Assembly: GCA_013398295.1 (NCBI GenBank)
Contig: VZSF01006578.1
Span: 124,001-188,000 of the forward strand
DNA: 64,000 nucleotides
Reading direction: 5' to 3'
DNA from: Chionis minor
Taxonomy: Eukaryota; Chordata; Aves; Charadriiformes; Chionididae
In this document: positions 48,965-60,300 of the stretch, piece by piece
Layout of the letters: each line of letters begins with the position of its first letter
Position numbering within the stretch: the stretch's first letter is position 1
Notes under the pieces: model-generated
Told to the model about the DNA's origin: nothing
What the model saw: the letters and a program-made list of their open reading frames with translations, nothing else
Database searches by the model: none
Position numbers and translations under genes: made by a program

Positions 48965-49077
48965 GGAAAAAAAAAAAAGACAGCAACAAAAAACCAACAA
49001 CCAACCACAAATGAACAAACCCCGCCCCCCAAACAGACAAAAACCCAACCACAAAAAACCCCAACATAAAAAAACTC
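48965..49077. repeat. A/C-rich, G-poor low-complexity tract
   Basis: About 110 bp consist almost wholly of A and C, with words such as CAACAAAAAACC, CCAACCACAAA and CCCCGCCCCCCAAACAG. It starts with an A run at 48967-48978. The strand asymmetry leaves two plus-strand frames and one minus-strand frame open, which explains the spurious open frames here. It could be an expanded tail or a decayed simple repeat; no master element is visible. Confidence 0.8.
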
Positions 49078-51232
49078 ACTATGAAGCACCAATTAGAAAA
49101 GATCAGGGAGGGAGCAAGCAAAAGCTTACAAAACCAAATATCTTTCACCTCTCTCTCAGTTCTGTCAGATTTCAGACATTTCAAAACCTTCCTGACACTT
49201 TATTTCCGTATGGAATTAGAAGATGCACAAGTACTAGAACACCTAAGTCATTAATTTCTCTACCGTCATCAGATTAATTCTGATTTCCCACCTCTAACTT
49301 CTGGATGTTCCTGCTTTTTACAGCAAGAGTTGCTTAGACAGATTTCTTGCAACATACACAGATATATAATCATTTAGGTTACAGATTAACTCACCCAGCA
49401 GACATGGATGTAGCGGGACACATAGCCACATGGGGAACTGCCAGGTTTATCACCTTACCTAGACCCCTTCCAACACCATTATATGTGCATGAAGTCCTAA
49501 AAACGCATAAAATCCCTCAAAATTCTGGAAAACGATCACAATGCCTTAAGACTTTTCTGTTTGTACTTATTAATTGGAATGTCTTGTTAGTACATTAAAG
49601 GGGTTTTTTAACTGTTTATAGGCTGTTAACATGAAAATAAACATATCTTCAATTTACAATATGGGACAAGTGTTTGGGAACTCACAGAAACAATGAAGCA
49701 CAGACTCCACATAAAAGGGAAAATAAATGAGGGTGAATTACAGCCCTTAGCTCCACGCAGTAATTCTAGCAAGAAATACCAGAAATAAGGCTTAAATTTC
49801 TTGAAATATTACCTACTTTCCTTCTTTTCAAGTGAAGGAGAGAATGAACCAGCTTACAGAGCTTTCCTTTCCCTTCCCCTTGGAAATAGCAACAGCTTTT
49901 TTCCTTCTTCAGACCATAACAGAGTAACTACTGCTACTAGGACTGGGATTTCCTTTCAGCCAGCAGCTGAACTGGTTTTGAGCCACTTCCCACCAGTGGA
50001 GGCTAATATGTCACACCCGTCAATTATCACATTTCCTGGCGTGGGCTGCCATGTGCTTAAATAATAACATGATAGTGCACGCACATGCTTCTGTATGCAA
50101 ACAGCAAATTTACACTTGCATCCTGAGCACTTTCTTTTGGATGAAGGGGACAAAGACTAGAGCGGGGAAAGAGTAAATCATTCTGTGTTGCCTTCGTCAT
50201 ACACAGCATCAAACCCGCATTCACAAAATGGCACCTACCCCTGCAAACAGTAAGAACCCTGACATTTAAAGGTCTGATGTGCAGAAGACAAAATCCCACC
50301 ATTTACACACTATTCACACCTTTATTCCATGATACCAAATGATATTTGAGAGTGGCGTTACTTCTTTCAAATATGTCAAGACCGGTCATCCCTGTTGCGT
50401 CCACACTTGGTGCCGTGCCAGGCCATAAGGGGCAGCTCAGGCATTTCAGCATACAGAGCTCTAACCACAGCGTCCGTGGGTGGCTACAGGCCCTCACTGT
50501 TTCGTGAAAGACAGCTGAAAATACTTCCTTAGTTGCTAGCGACAGACAGCTGGAGCAAGGAATAGAGTGAGGCTGCATATGAATTGTACATAAAACTCAC
50601 TCACTGATAGCTTGAGGTTTTCTTTTGGCTTAAAACCTGCATGTGTACACACACGTACACACTCACATACAAATAAAGCTAGGAAAGACCAATATGATAA
50701 TATATTCTGACCTTCAATTAATTTCAGTGAAAAAATAATAAAATCACTTCAGTTTACGCAGATGGCCAAGTGCTCAAAAGAGCACAGCACGTGGAAGACA
50801 GAGTGCCCCTTCAATACACCTGCAAAAAGTGCTGGCTTACCTACAAACTAATGATCATTTTCCCACCTTACCTTACTGTTCTCATACATGAATCGCTCTG
50901 ATTTCACACAGATCAGTTTGTGACACTCTCACTGTCAAGAGGTCCTGCTTTTGTAGGACAGGGAAGAGCCCAGCCTGCCAGCATTCATCCCGCCTTCGGT
51001 CAGAAAAGGGGAGGGTGAAACCAAACTAATTTACCTACCAAAGGGGGAACAAGAATTGGCTGTGAAAGCCCTTGGGTCTTTTATTTTCTTTTTCCTTTCA
51101 CGGGAAAGCTAAAATAGCTCTGATTTTATTTGCTGTCATATATGAAGCTTGTGCAGAAAGGAGAGGTGCCCCAGACTCAAACTTCTCACCTCAAATGGGA
51201 AATGACAGGGATCAGGAAGGGGGAAGGAATGA
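49078..51232. other. Unique non-coding DNA, no gene seen
   Basis: Ordinary mixed-composition sequence up to the LTR insertion. Open frames do not exceed about 90 codons and none is recognisable. The 5-bp target site of the LTR, GCTGC, is the last feature before the insertion. Confidence 0.55.
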
Positions 51233-51237
51233 GCTGC
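51233..51237 (+). other. Left target-site duplication of the LTR (GCTGC)
   Basis: GCTGC immediately precedes the LTR 5' terminal TG and is matched exactly after the LTR 3' terminal CA at 52387-52391. A 5-bp duplication is typical of class III (ERVL-like) elements and less so of ERVK types, which usually make 6 bp. Confidence 0.85.
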
Positions 51238-51416
51238 TGTACTAAGTTTGCATGGCAAGGTTTTGGTAGCAGGGGGGCTACAGGGGTGGCTTCTGTGAGA
51301 AGATGCTAAAAGCTTCCCCCATGTCCAATAGAGCCAATGCCAGTTGGCTCCAGGACTGATCTGCTGCTGGCCAAGGCTGAGCCCATCAGCAATAGTGGTA
51401 GTGCCTCTCTGACAAC

Positions 51417-51426
51417 ATACTTAAGA
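51417..51426 (+). promoter_or_regulatory. TATA-like element of the LTR
   Basis: ATACTTAAGA lies about 180 bp inside the LTR, upstream of the repeat-rich part and in the same orientation as the polyadenylation signal. Related copies I recall read closer to ATATTTAAGA, so this looks like a mutated TATA box. Whether it still drives transcription is unknown. Confidence 0.35.
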
Positions 51427-51561
51427 AGGGGGAAAAAATTGCTGCACAACAGCAGCCAGGTGAGAGGAGTGAGAATATGTGAGAGAAACAACTCTGCAGA
51501 CACCAAGGTCAATGAAGAAGGAGGGGGAGGTGGTGCTTCAGGTGCCGGAGCAGAGATTCCC

Positions 51562-51970
51562 CTGCAGCCCCTGGTGAAGACCATGGTGACACAGGCTGTA
51601 CCCCTGCAGTCCATGGAAGTCCACAATGGAGCAGATATCCACCTGCAGCCCATGGAGGACCTTACGCCAGAGCAGGTGGATGCCTGAAGGCAATTGTGAC
51701 CCCATGGGAAGCCCACGCTGGAGCAGGCTCCTGCCAAGACCTGTTGGCCCCATGGAGAGAGGAGCCCACACTGGAGTCGGAGTTGCGACCCCATGGGGGA
51801 CCCACACTGGAGCAGTCAGTTCCTAAAGGACTGCACTTTATGGAAAGGACCCATGCTGGATCAGTTTGTGAAGAACTGCAGCCTGTGGGAAGGACTCACG
51901 TTAAAGAATGTCATGCAGAACTATCTCTCCTGGGTGAGACCCCACAGCAGATGTTGTGGCTTGAGTTGGG
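51562..51970 (+). repeat. Degenerate ~40-bp repeat array inside the LTR
   Basis: Roughly nine diverged units occur head to tail. Each carries a CTGCAGCCCATGG-like half, often followed by CACNCTGGAGCAG. Clear unit starts are at 51562, 51604 and 51643 (spacing 42 and 39 bp), with later units containing CCCATGG near 51710, 51749 and 51790 and CTGCA near 51831 and 51878. The array explains why frames are open on both strands here. Confidence 0.75.
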
Positions 51971-52201
51971 TTGGCCACTAAAACAACAACAGAGTGTGAG
52001 CAGTCCTCCACCTGAGAAGGAAAGAGCTGCAGAGACAATGTGTGATGAACTGACCACAACCTCTGTCGCCCTGTGGTGCTGTGGGGGAGGAAATTGAGAA
52101 AATCAGGAGTAAAGTTGAGCCCAGGAAGAAGGGAGGGGTGGAGGGAAACTATTTTGAGGTTTGGTTTTATTACTCACTACCCTGCTCTGGTTTTGATTGG
52201 T

Positions 52202-52207
52202 AATAAA
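52202..52207 (+). promoter_or_regulatory. Polyadenylation signal of the LTR (AATAAA)
   Basis: AATAAA is followed within about 25 bases by a GT-rich stretch (GTCGAGTCTGTTTTGCCTGTG), the usual layout of a retroviral R/U5 polyadenylation site. It lies about 180 bp before the LTR 3' end. Confidence 0.7.
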
Positions 52208-52386
52208 CTAATTTTCCCCAAGTCGAGTCTGTTTTGCCTGTGACAGTAACTGGTGAGTGATCTCCCTGTCCATATCGTGACCCATGAGCCTTTTGTCATA
52301 TTTTTCTCCCCCTGTCCAGTTGAGGAGAGGGAGTGATAGAGTGGCTCAGTGGGTACCTCTTGTCCAGCCAAGGTCAGCCCACCACA

Positions 52387-52391
52387 GCTGC
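52387..52391 (+). other. Right target-site duplication of the LTR (GCTGC)
   Basis: This is an exact copy of the 5 bases before the LTR, directly after the terminal CA. Together the pair fixes the insertion boundaries to the base. Confidence 0.85.
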
Positions 52392-55300
52392 AGTAGATGT
52401 TTGGAAGAGGAGAAGGAGGTGTGTTTTGTTTAAGCAGGGGAAGTTTAGGTCCCCTTCCTGTCTTCCACATCTCATTGAGGCATAAAGAAAAAGGCAAGAA
52501 CCACACAAATGAAGAATTTGGGATGTATGTCTTTCCCTAATGGGAAATGAGAGAAGCAAGCAAAACATGAAGAAGCCTGAGGTCTTATGCTTTAGCAAAA
52601 TCACTTCTCTTTCGGAGGGGGCTATGGTTCCTAAACATGCTGTTGTTGGCCTTTTCCATAGCCTTGCTGAGCTGGTAACTATCAGCAGCCTGTTCTGGCC
52701 TCTCCCCCATCTCCCACTGGAGGCTTCAGCCAGCTATCTTGACTAATATAATTTGAAACAGAAAATGTCTCTTCTCGTAAAACTTTACTAGAATGAAATT
52801 ACACATTATTGAGCTTCTTTATCAGAAAACATATTTTAAAATAAAGAACAGCTTTTTCATATTAAGTTAGAAACCTATTAAATGAGTTATTTTTAATATG
52901 CTAGCCAATTTGTATTGAGACTCTGAGTGTCTTCTCATGCTTCTGAGGCCTACATTGAATCCAGAAACATGCTGTAAAAATGGCTGAATACATTACCTTT
53001 CAAATGCTGTACAGAATAATAATCTAGAGAAACACTTATACGTTATAATTATGTGCTATTTAGAGTCCTTAGCTAGGTAGATAGTCACAGTGAGGAGCTA
53101 TAGATAGTACTGTTATTTTCAGTGTAAGATCTTCATCTCATTCAGCTTCTCTCTGATGTGATTTTGATCATCTCTCAGAAATCTGATTTGTTGGAGGATT
53201 TTATATCACATTTCCTTATCAAAGTTATATTTTTTGTAGCTAAGATGGTAGTTACTATTCAAGAGATCTGTAAACTTCCCAGATCAACTTAATCAACTGA
53301 GCAGCTTCCAGAATTTTAAATATGGTCCCTATGGCAATAAATAGGTTTCACTGCTGATTTTGATTTACAAGAAATAAAGTAGATACTTATTTCATTCTAC
53401 AAATTGATCATGACAGCCAAACTCTACAACCTGGCATTTTGGCACTGTCCTGTGGCTTTTGTGAATGAAAAACATATCACATATGATGTACCTTCTAAGA
53501 AGTTAATGTCTTTGCTATATAAAGTTGCATTGAAATATAATGGTGTGCACACCAGGGCACAAAACAGCTCAGATTAAATATCTGGGAAATGAAATCCCTT
53601 TGGATGACTGTCAGAACTAGTCTGCCTCCATTATCCCAAGGCACAAGCTGGCATATTATTATTTTTATACATAGTTAAATACCCAGACTCTGATTTCATT
53701 AATCATTCAGTTAGGGCTGCAAAATTATCAGGCAGAGGGCATTCCCTGTCTTCACATGAAATGCCGTTTACTAAAATACTATAGATGTATTGCATAATAT
53801 AAATGCCTGATATTTTAACACTAATAATTGCACTTGAATCAGAGGTGGTTTTTCCCTTTAGTTCTCCTTTAGCCTGCATGCACTTTCATTTCTGCAACTT
53901 TTCTAACAGAATCACAGAGGCTTTCTTACACCTAATTAGAACAAAAAAAGATTTATTTTTGAGGTCCTCACCTCACTTTTATCACAGGGACCTCCAGAAG
54001 TGCAGAGTTTTTTCTCCAACACACACCAAGAAACAAGTCCTATTTCCTTAAAAACCAAGGAAGTTATCAGAATAAAGCTGGATCAGCCTCCGAAAGATGA
54101 CGCCAGAGGATTAGAACCTCCTGTCTTGCAAAATGAATCCACTTTCATGCCACTGGAGACCCCATCTGTCTCAAGCCAAGACCATGGCCACATCATAATT
54201 CTTCTGCAAGCTGACTAAAGCTGCACCAGTGGTCTAGTCAGCAACGTTCATTCTTCATTCAGCTTAAAACTGAGCTCGGAAATTTACCAGTTGAATCATT
54301 ATCAGTCTCATATTTATAACATAAACTGTGATTCATTCCCAATTGCTTTCTTGTTCTTGGATTTCATGCCGGGACCAACAAGAAGAGATATGCCCTTCCA
54401 CTCTTCCAAGATGTATTGGAAGGGGCTAGAAAGAATTTTGGAGTCTCGTGTAAGCACCATTCCAATATGCAGGGTTGATGCTTTATATATGACTATTGTG
54501 GCATTGCAATATTTTCCTTCACTAGCAGACAAAATCACTTGTACACTATTTCAGGCAAAATTTTAAAATACAGGCTCATTTCCATTTGCATTCCTTATGA
54601 AAAAAAAAAGGCAGATGCAAGTCTGCTCTACAAAATTAGGTCATTGCAGGTATAAGTCCGTTATGGGTACAATCAGTTACTTTAATGTTTAAATTAAAAG
54701 AGAAAAATAATTACAGATCATTGGTATAATCTGTCAGGGGTGTTTTGTGAGTTCTCTTGCTTGATAGACAGACTAACATCCAGACTTGGGAAGAAATATT
54801 GAACTACTAGGTATAAGTTTGGGGGTAAGTTGGTTTATTATTTTAAAACTGCTTGTTGTAAAAAAAATACTCTGTACTTTGACTGGGGTCAATTCTTGTG
54901 ATTTTCAGGAAACTAGATCCTGCAGCTAAACTAAGATGCCAACCATAACAAAAATACTTTTTTTTTTTTTTTTTAAGATAGATCTAGACTGTATACACTG
55001 TTATCCCAGTCTACATCTGCCATTGTTAAGCAGACACATGATGCTTTCCTCCAAACTGGATGAAGAAACAGCTATCACTGGTAATCACTACATGCAGACA
55101 TGGAGTTATGGTTTAAGGTCGGTCTGAAAACTCATCCGTACCATACAGGAGCTCAAGCTGTTGATTATTTTCTAATTCCCACTGATATTCTCCCACTCCT
55201 CTTTCCTTGGCATGCAGTCTCCTTGTTCAAGAGGATTCAGCGATCCATAAAATTAAATAACATGTTGCAGCCAAATTCTACTTAAACAATGGCACTATTT

Positions 55301-55724
55301 AGAAAAGAGAGGCAAACAGGATTTGGCCCTAGCTGTGAGTGCAATATTGATCCTGGATTGTGCATATCTTAACAGGCTAAGGCTTTTGTATGCAGCCACT
55401 AAAAAGAGCTCAGACAGAGCAGTGAGGTATGAAAATGTGTTATTTTGCTATCACTAGATGTACATATTAACAGCATTCTCCCTTGACCCCCTCTCTTTCT
55501 TATTCCAGTTTACTGGATGCCCTCTCCCACTAGTATAGGTTTTTTTCATTCAGTCATCTCCACCTCCTTTTGAACATTTCCTTCTGTGACCACTTCGCTC
55601 AGTTAATTGTTTCCTGATTTTTCTTCCAATCCTTTCTCATTTGCTCTTCTTTTCTAAATCCTGGCACAATATGATCTTTTTTTGGATTAATTTCCATGCT
55701 GTTGCCAGAGAAGTTACTTGAGAC
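52392..55724. other. Unique AT-rich non-coding DNA, no gene seen
   Basis: From about 52,740 to 53,860 the sequence is AT-rich, free of simple repeats and without any long open frame. From 53,800 to 54,570 a few short open frames occur, with no domains. A T17 run lies at 54958-54974. No transposon was recognised before the MIR-like remnant. Confidence 0.55.
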
Positions 55725-55805
55725 TATCCCCATTTTACAGCATCACAGAGCAGGTCCTGTTCACCAGGGCATGCAGCTTGGAGGTAGGACACTGGAACCT
55801 CCAGG
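55725..55805 (-). mobile_element. MIR-like SINE remnant (second copy)
   Basis: The plus strand has TATCCCCATTTTACAG, then CACAGAG, then a CACCAGGGCATGCAGC-like block and GGTAGGACACTGGAACC. These match, in order, the complement of MIR: CCCCATTTTACAG, CACAGAG, CTTGCCCAGGGTCACACAGC, then the AGTGGCAGAGCC...GAACCC block. About 15 bases between the first two blocks (the GATGAGGAAACTGAG part) appear deleted. The identification is from consensus memory and the copy is heavily decayed. Confidence 0.5.
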
Positions 55806-57211
55806 AATTTATTCATGTTAAGAGTGAAATTAAATAAGGGTGTTTAAAAAAAAAAAGAAAAAGAAAAAAAAAGGCAGTTTGCAGACAAAACTTTCCCCAG
55901 CAAATGCCATTAAGAATATTGTGTTCTAGCTCTGGATATATTTCTCATATAAATGTGACTGTCAGTCCCTTAGTTGACTTGTAAAGTAATCATATCAAAC
56001 CTGACGGGGTAAATCATTTTTATTAATCCGGAGTAACACTCAAGCAAGTTTTCTGCTTAATAAGGATCCAGAAACATTTTGTAAAACATCTTGCAGCAGC
56101 CTACATTGAACGCGTCAGTGCTGGATCCCTGATTTTGAGCTAAGAATCCTGTTCCTCCTTCCTGCAGTCCTCTTGGCCTGAACCGTGAGGCACTGGGTGT
56201 GCTGCAGATAAAGACATGCCACTTTAAAAGAAACAAACTTTTGAAATAGTTGAATCTTACTCATTCTAAAATGTCTGAGCTTTGTATATCCCCAGGGTCT
56301 CTCTGCTTGCATCTCCTTAAACAATACAAGCCATTATTAAGAACATGAATAATGTGGCATGCTATCATATTAGGATATAATTAAAAACAAGACAGCTAAG
56401 CCTCAACGCTGTACTGAACATACCACACATATTGTGGTCTCCTGCATTTGTTCTGAATTAAAATCCCACTTCTTACTTGAAACCTCACCTCTGTTTTCCT
56501 CGCACAGCAGCTAGTTAGTGCCGATTTGGATGGCATTCGCTTTTGGTAAAAAAGCTGTACCCACTGCTCGGGGCGGTGCGGGGCACCCACCTGCCTCCCC
56601 GAGCAGCCTCCCTCTCTGGCTGCTGGGGTGGGCTCAGGGAGTCGTGGGAGCAGGAAAACCTGACTCCTCGCCCAGCATCCCGCAGCATGGTCAGACTGAC
56701 ACTGCAGCGGAAAACCCAGCCCTGCCAGTCACCCCATGGAGGCAGCACGTCTGCCCCCTCACTTCCTGAGGCAGCTTCCAGTCTGCAGCCATTCTGGGGG
56801 GGCCCTCTGCCACAGCAGAAGGACTAAATGTGCAGCTGCCAGCATAGCCAGGACTTCCTCAGGACCATTAGGACCAGTATAAAACCAAATAAGGCACCCA
56901 CGCTTTCTTCCATCGAGCACTCTGTTCTCAGAGACAGTTTTCTCTCACTAATCTATTTACCTAACCTGAAATTTTACATTAAAAGCCAAGAGCATGTTGA
57001 CTCAAGAACATGTTGGCAGGTCACCTAATTTTACCCACCTATCAGCTGACTCAGAGCCAGGAGTGATGCCAGGCAAGCATAGCCTGCTGCAGAGCTGGTG
57101 CTTCATGGTAACTCCTTTTTCCCCCTTCCCCTGCTGTTGCAGCTGGTTGATAGTACCGAGAAAAGCGAGCAGAGGGCTCTCTACCTGACTACAGGCTCTG
57201 TGGGTGGACAA
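55806..57211. other. Non-coding DNA with a GC-richer patch
   Basis: An A/G-rich run (A blocks broken by G) lies at 55846-55872. From about 56,520 to 56,830 the sequence is GC-richer with a G7 run near 56,797-56,803, giving several overlapping open frames of 77-94 codons on both strands. None shows a domain. The rest is ordinary. Confidence 0.5.
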
Positions 57212-57390
57212 AACCAGGCTGCTCAGGGAAGTGGTGGAATTGCCATCCCTGGAGGTATTTAAAAGATGGGTAGACGTGGTGCTGAGGGACATGGTTTAGC
57301 GGTGAGTTTGACAGTGTTAGGTTGATGGTTGGACTTGATGATCTTAAAGGTCTCTCCCAACCTAGGTGATTCTGTGATTCTATGATTCTA
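57212..57390 (+). mobile_element. CR1 LINE 3' end, plus orientation
   Basis: About 180 bp match the 3' end of an avian CR1. AGGCTGCTCAGGGAAGTGGT leads into CCATCCCTGGAGGTATTTAA, then GACATGGTTTAGCGG, GTTGGACTTGATGATCTTAA, and the octamer tail GATTCTGTGATTCTATGATT at about 57368-57387. It differs from the two CR1 copies near 21-22.8 kb in the middle segment (GACATGGTTTAG instead of CCCATGGCAGG), indicating a different CR1 subfamily. It is severely 5'-truncated and carries no usable coding frame. Confidence 0.95.
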
Positions 57391-60300
57391 TATGCTCTGC
57401 CTGCTGATTCCTTCCTCTCCCTCATCTTGAAGAGGAACCAAACATTAACTGCTGTCCATAATGCCAGCCTAAAACTCCATAATCTCTTCAGACTTGTCAG
57501 ACAGTGAAGAGAAGAGCAGGGCTTTGCTGACCCGGAGGAATGGAGGCTCTCAAGGATAAGTAGGAGTTCTAGTAAGTATTCAGAGAAGAAACTGGTGGCT
57601 GCACTTCTTCAGCCAAGAATCAGGAGAGTTCAGAGGCTTTGGGGGTGACTGATACCATTATTTGTTGCATTCCTTCCAGAAATATGTCCGGAAGAGGTCT
57701 TCCCAGACCTGCCTGGGATTGTTTCCAAAGCCAGCTATGGACTCATACCAGACCTGAAACACTGGAAACCTGCTGAGCAAGGGTGGAAGCTGTAAACAAC
57801 TTAGGTGCTTTGATGAGTGTTTGGTGTCTAGCCTTTCTTTTGCGGTCTCATCTGAAGAGGTGAGTGAGATGATGATGTTCTTTCCAGGTAAAGTGGCTCA
57901 GCACACAGCCCTTTACCTAGTCTGAAGGCTAACCTAGAAAGACACAATGACCTATTGCCCCCTTTGACAGGATTCAGAACTGTTTAAAATGAAATGCTGT
58001 TGGAGGAGAGGTACAAGTAGTACTGGGGACACCCAACAGGGGCTTCTAATGCCTTTGCTTATGTTCACGGACTCTTTTAGTTCAAGGACCAGACAGTGAA
58101 GGTCTAGCTCTTCTTCAAGTGCTAGGTTACCCCAAATATAGCCAGAACATCAAACTCCAGTCAGGAGCCTCGAGTGGCTTCTGGAGGAGTATCAGACCAT
58201 GAGAAAGCCTTCCCTCTCACACCTCTCTATATCAATGAGACGGGTTTTTGTAGGGAGGGAGTAGCTGGTTTGTTTTGAAGGGTGATTGAGTTTTTTTTCT
58301 TTTTTACTCATCAAAGCATTAGACTTCTCAGGAATAAAATATAAGGCAATTAATGAATTTGTTTTGTCTCCCTGTCACACTGTTCTTAGCATGACCTGCA
58401 GCTCAGATTTCAAATCTGTCAACCTGTGCCATGGCCTTTTGGTTTCTTGTCAGCTCTGATGAAGCCATAAGCTATAGCTAAGGAATACTTAGTCCCTACC
58501 TTATGAAGCAGAGAGACCGCAGGCACAGTGGTATGTTCTCACCCCAGGATTCAGCATAAGAGGTGTGCCAAGCTGCCCATTCCAGGCCTACTTTCAGGTA
58601 TGAGTTTTCAGATGTGGGTAGAGACAGTCTGTGACAGAACACTAAAGCTGTCAGGATCAGCTCTTGACAAAGTTTTCTTCCAAGTCTGAGGTACTGATGC
58701 AGAGGTCATCCTTGGAAGCAGGGTCAGTGTCTCTTCCAGAGCTTTCAAGGTCTACTACCGGAAAGCCAAGAGGGCTTTAATTTTTTTCTTGTTGCCTGAC
58801 CTATCGCTTTATACATTGTTCCTGCCTCACCAGGGCAACAGCTTGTTACTATCTGTATTGGTTCAGCTAATTATTCTATTAATGATTCAGCTAATATAGT
58901 TTAATACAGGAAATGTAGATGTCACATCATTAAACAATTATTTATGTATTCTAGACCTTTACCATAATCCATCTTGAGATGTGTTAATTTATTTCTCCCC
59001 TGGTGTTTATAAGGTATGACATCCTGCAAGCAACTAATTCTGGATCTCCGTTCTCTGAGATTTAATCAGCATTTGAGACTTATACCTGGTATTATGCCAG
59101 GATAACTAGAAAGCAACGATGAACAAGCTTTCAAGCATTTGGCAGTTCCTTTCAAACAAGCAAAATTTTAGAAGTTGATTTGAAACATATAAAAAGCTTT
59201 CAGAAACTAGCAGTTCTTTCTCACTTTCAAAAAAAAATCAAACCAAGAACCCCTAAAATAAATAAACCCATTGCTTATACAAGCTTGATTAAAATAGTGC
59301 TTAATAGTTCCCTAACAAATCACACAGTTATATCGTAGTTTCTCTCAAATAAAAGGAAAGCTAAGTGAAACTAGTTGCTCTCAGTAGCACAATGCAATTG
59401 TGGATCAGTGTGTCCTGGACAGGTTACAATATGGATCCAGGGCACACATAGTCAGACATTCCCCTCACTGAGAAAAAGAGCTTGACATTTTACATCTCCA
59501 GATAACCAAGGCCATCAAAGTGTCATGGGTGATGTGGTAGAGACACTGACTTTATTATTCATATTTTCTTATCTATTTTATTAGTCATATTAATTAACAT
59601 CAAGTTGAATAGCACCTTAGACTTTGAAATTTATGTATGACTCAGTTCAATTATTTACAGAATAATTACTAATTAAATAATGTAATTCGTTTAGAAATAG
59701 ACACACTCATAAGGGTAGGTAGTTGCCACTTTACAATGAAGTGTTCTCTTAAATTTGACGGACAAAACAAATGAAAGTGAAAAAAGAGGAGAAGAAACAT
59801 CAAGGAGGAGACATGGCTTAGAGAGACACAAATATTCCAGCTGAAGGCAAGCAACGCTGAGCACAGGCTCTGTAAGCGTCTCTGGTTGAGCTTCTGTTAA
59901 TAAGATTGTCCTTCACACGCCAGCCTGGAATCGCTAGACCCTTCACCTGGCAGTAGAGAAGAATTCATTTGGATATAACAGCTCATCGAGCCATCCTGCT
60001 CCTTTTAACCTCCACACAAAAAGTGTTCATTCAAAGGCCTCCTGCCTGGAGCCTCCCATATTTGGGCCTGCAGCTCCAGGCTTGATTTGGCTACATGACC
60101 TACCCCATTATGTGTTGTGGTTCATTTTATCCCCTTTGGAAAGTAAGCTAAATAGGCCACAGGTAGCAGAGGATCCCTCAAGGAACCAACCACCAAGTTG
60201 AAACAATTTATATAAACATATATATATATAAAGCGACCAGAGAGCTGGGGCGTGGGAGACGTGAAGAGAGAGGGTGGAAGGGTGCACACGTTTTAGAAAC

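Larger units (their letters stand above)
51238..52386 (+). mobile_element. Solo LTR of an avian endogenous retrovirus (ERVL-like)
   Basis: A 1,149-bp segment begins TGTACTAAGTTTGCATGGCA and ends GGTCAGCCCACCACA. It has the canonical TG...CA termini and perfect 5-bp flanking duplications. The wording (CAAGGTTTTGGTAGC, GAGAATATGTGAGAGAAACA, the repeated CTGCAGCCCATGG units, GTCTGTTTTGCC, GGTGAGTGATCTCCCTGTCC) matches a long LTR type I recall as common in bird genomes. A TATA-like ATACTTAAGA is at 51417-51426 and a polyadenylation signal AATAAA at 52202-52207, both in plus orientation. No gag, pol or env remains and there is only one LTR copy, so the provirus was lost by recombination between its two LTRs. 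Open frames inside it on both strands arise from its repetitive structure and are not genes. The ERVL assignment rests on the duplication length and memory of the family. Confidence 0.9.

Noticed and set aside
51306..51794. 162-codon minus-strand open frame
   Set aside because: It lies inside the solo LTR and its composition follows the degenerate internal repeats. It is antisense to the LTR and has no domain.
51337..52097. Plus-strand open frames of 116 and 133 codons
   Set aside because: They are entirely within the LTR; the frames stay open because of the CTGCAGCCCATGG repeats, and no retroviral protein motif is present.
57002..57425. Minus-strand open frames of 78 and 96 codons
   Set aside because: They are largely antisense to the CR1 3' end at 57,212-57,390.
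60218..60230. (AT)n run as a possible promoter TATA
   Set aside because: It is a plain dinucleotide microsatellite without other promoter features or a downstream gene.
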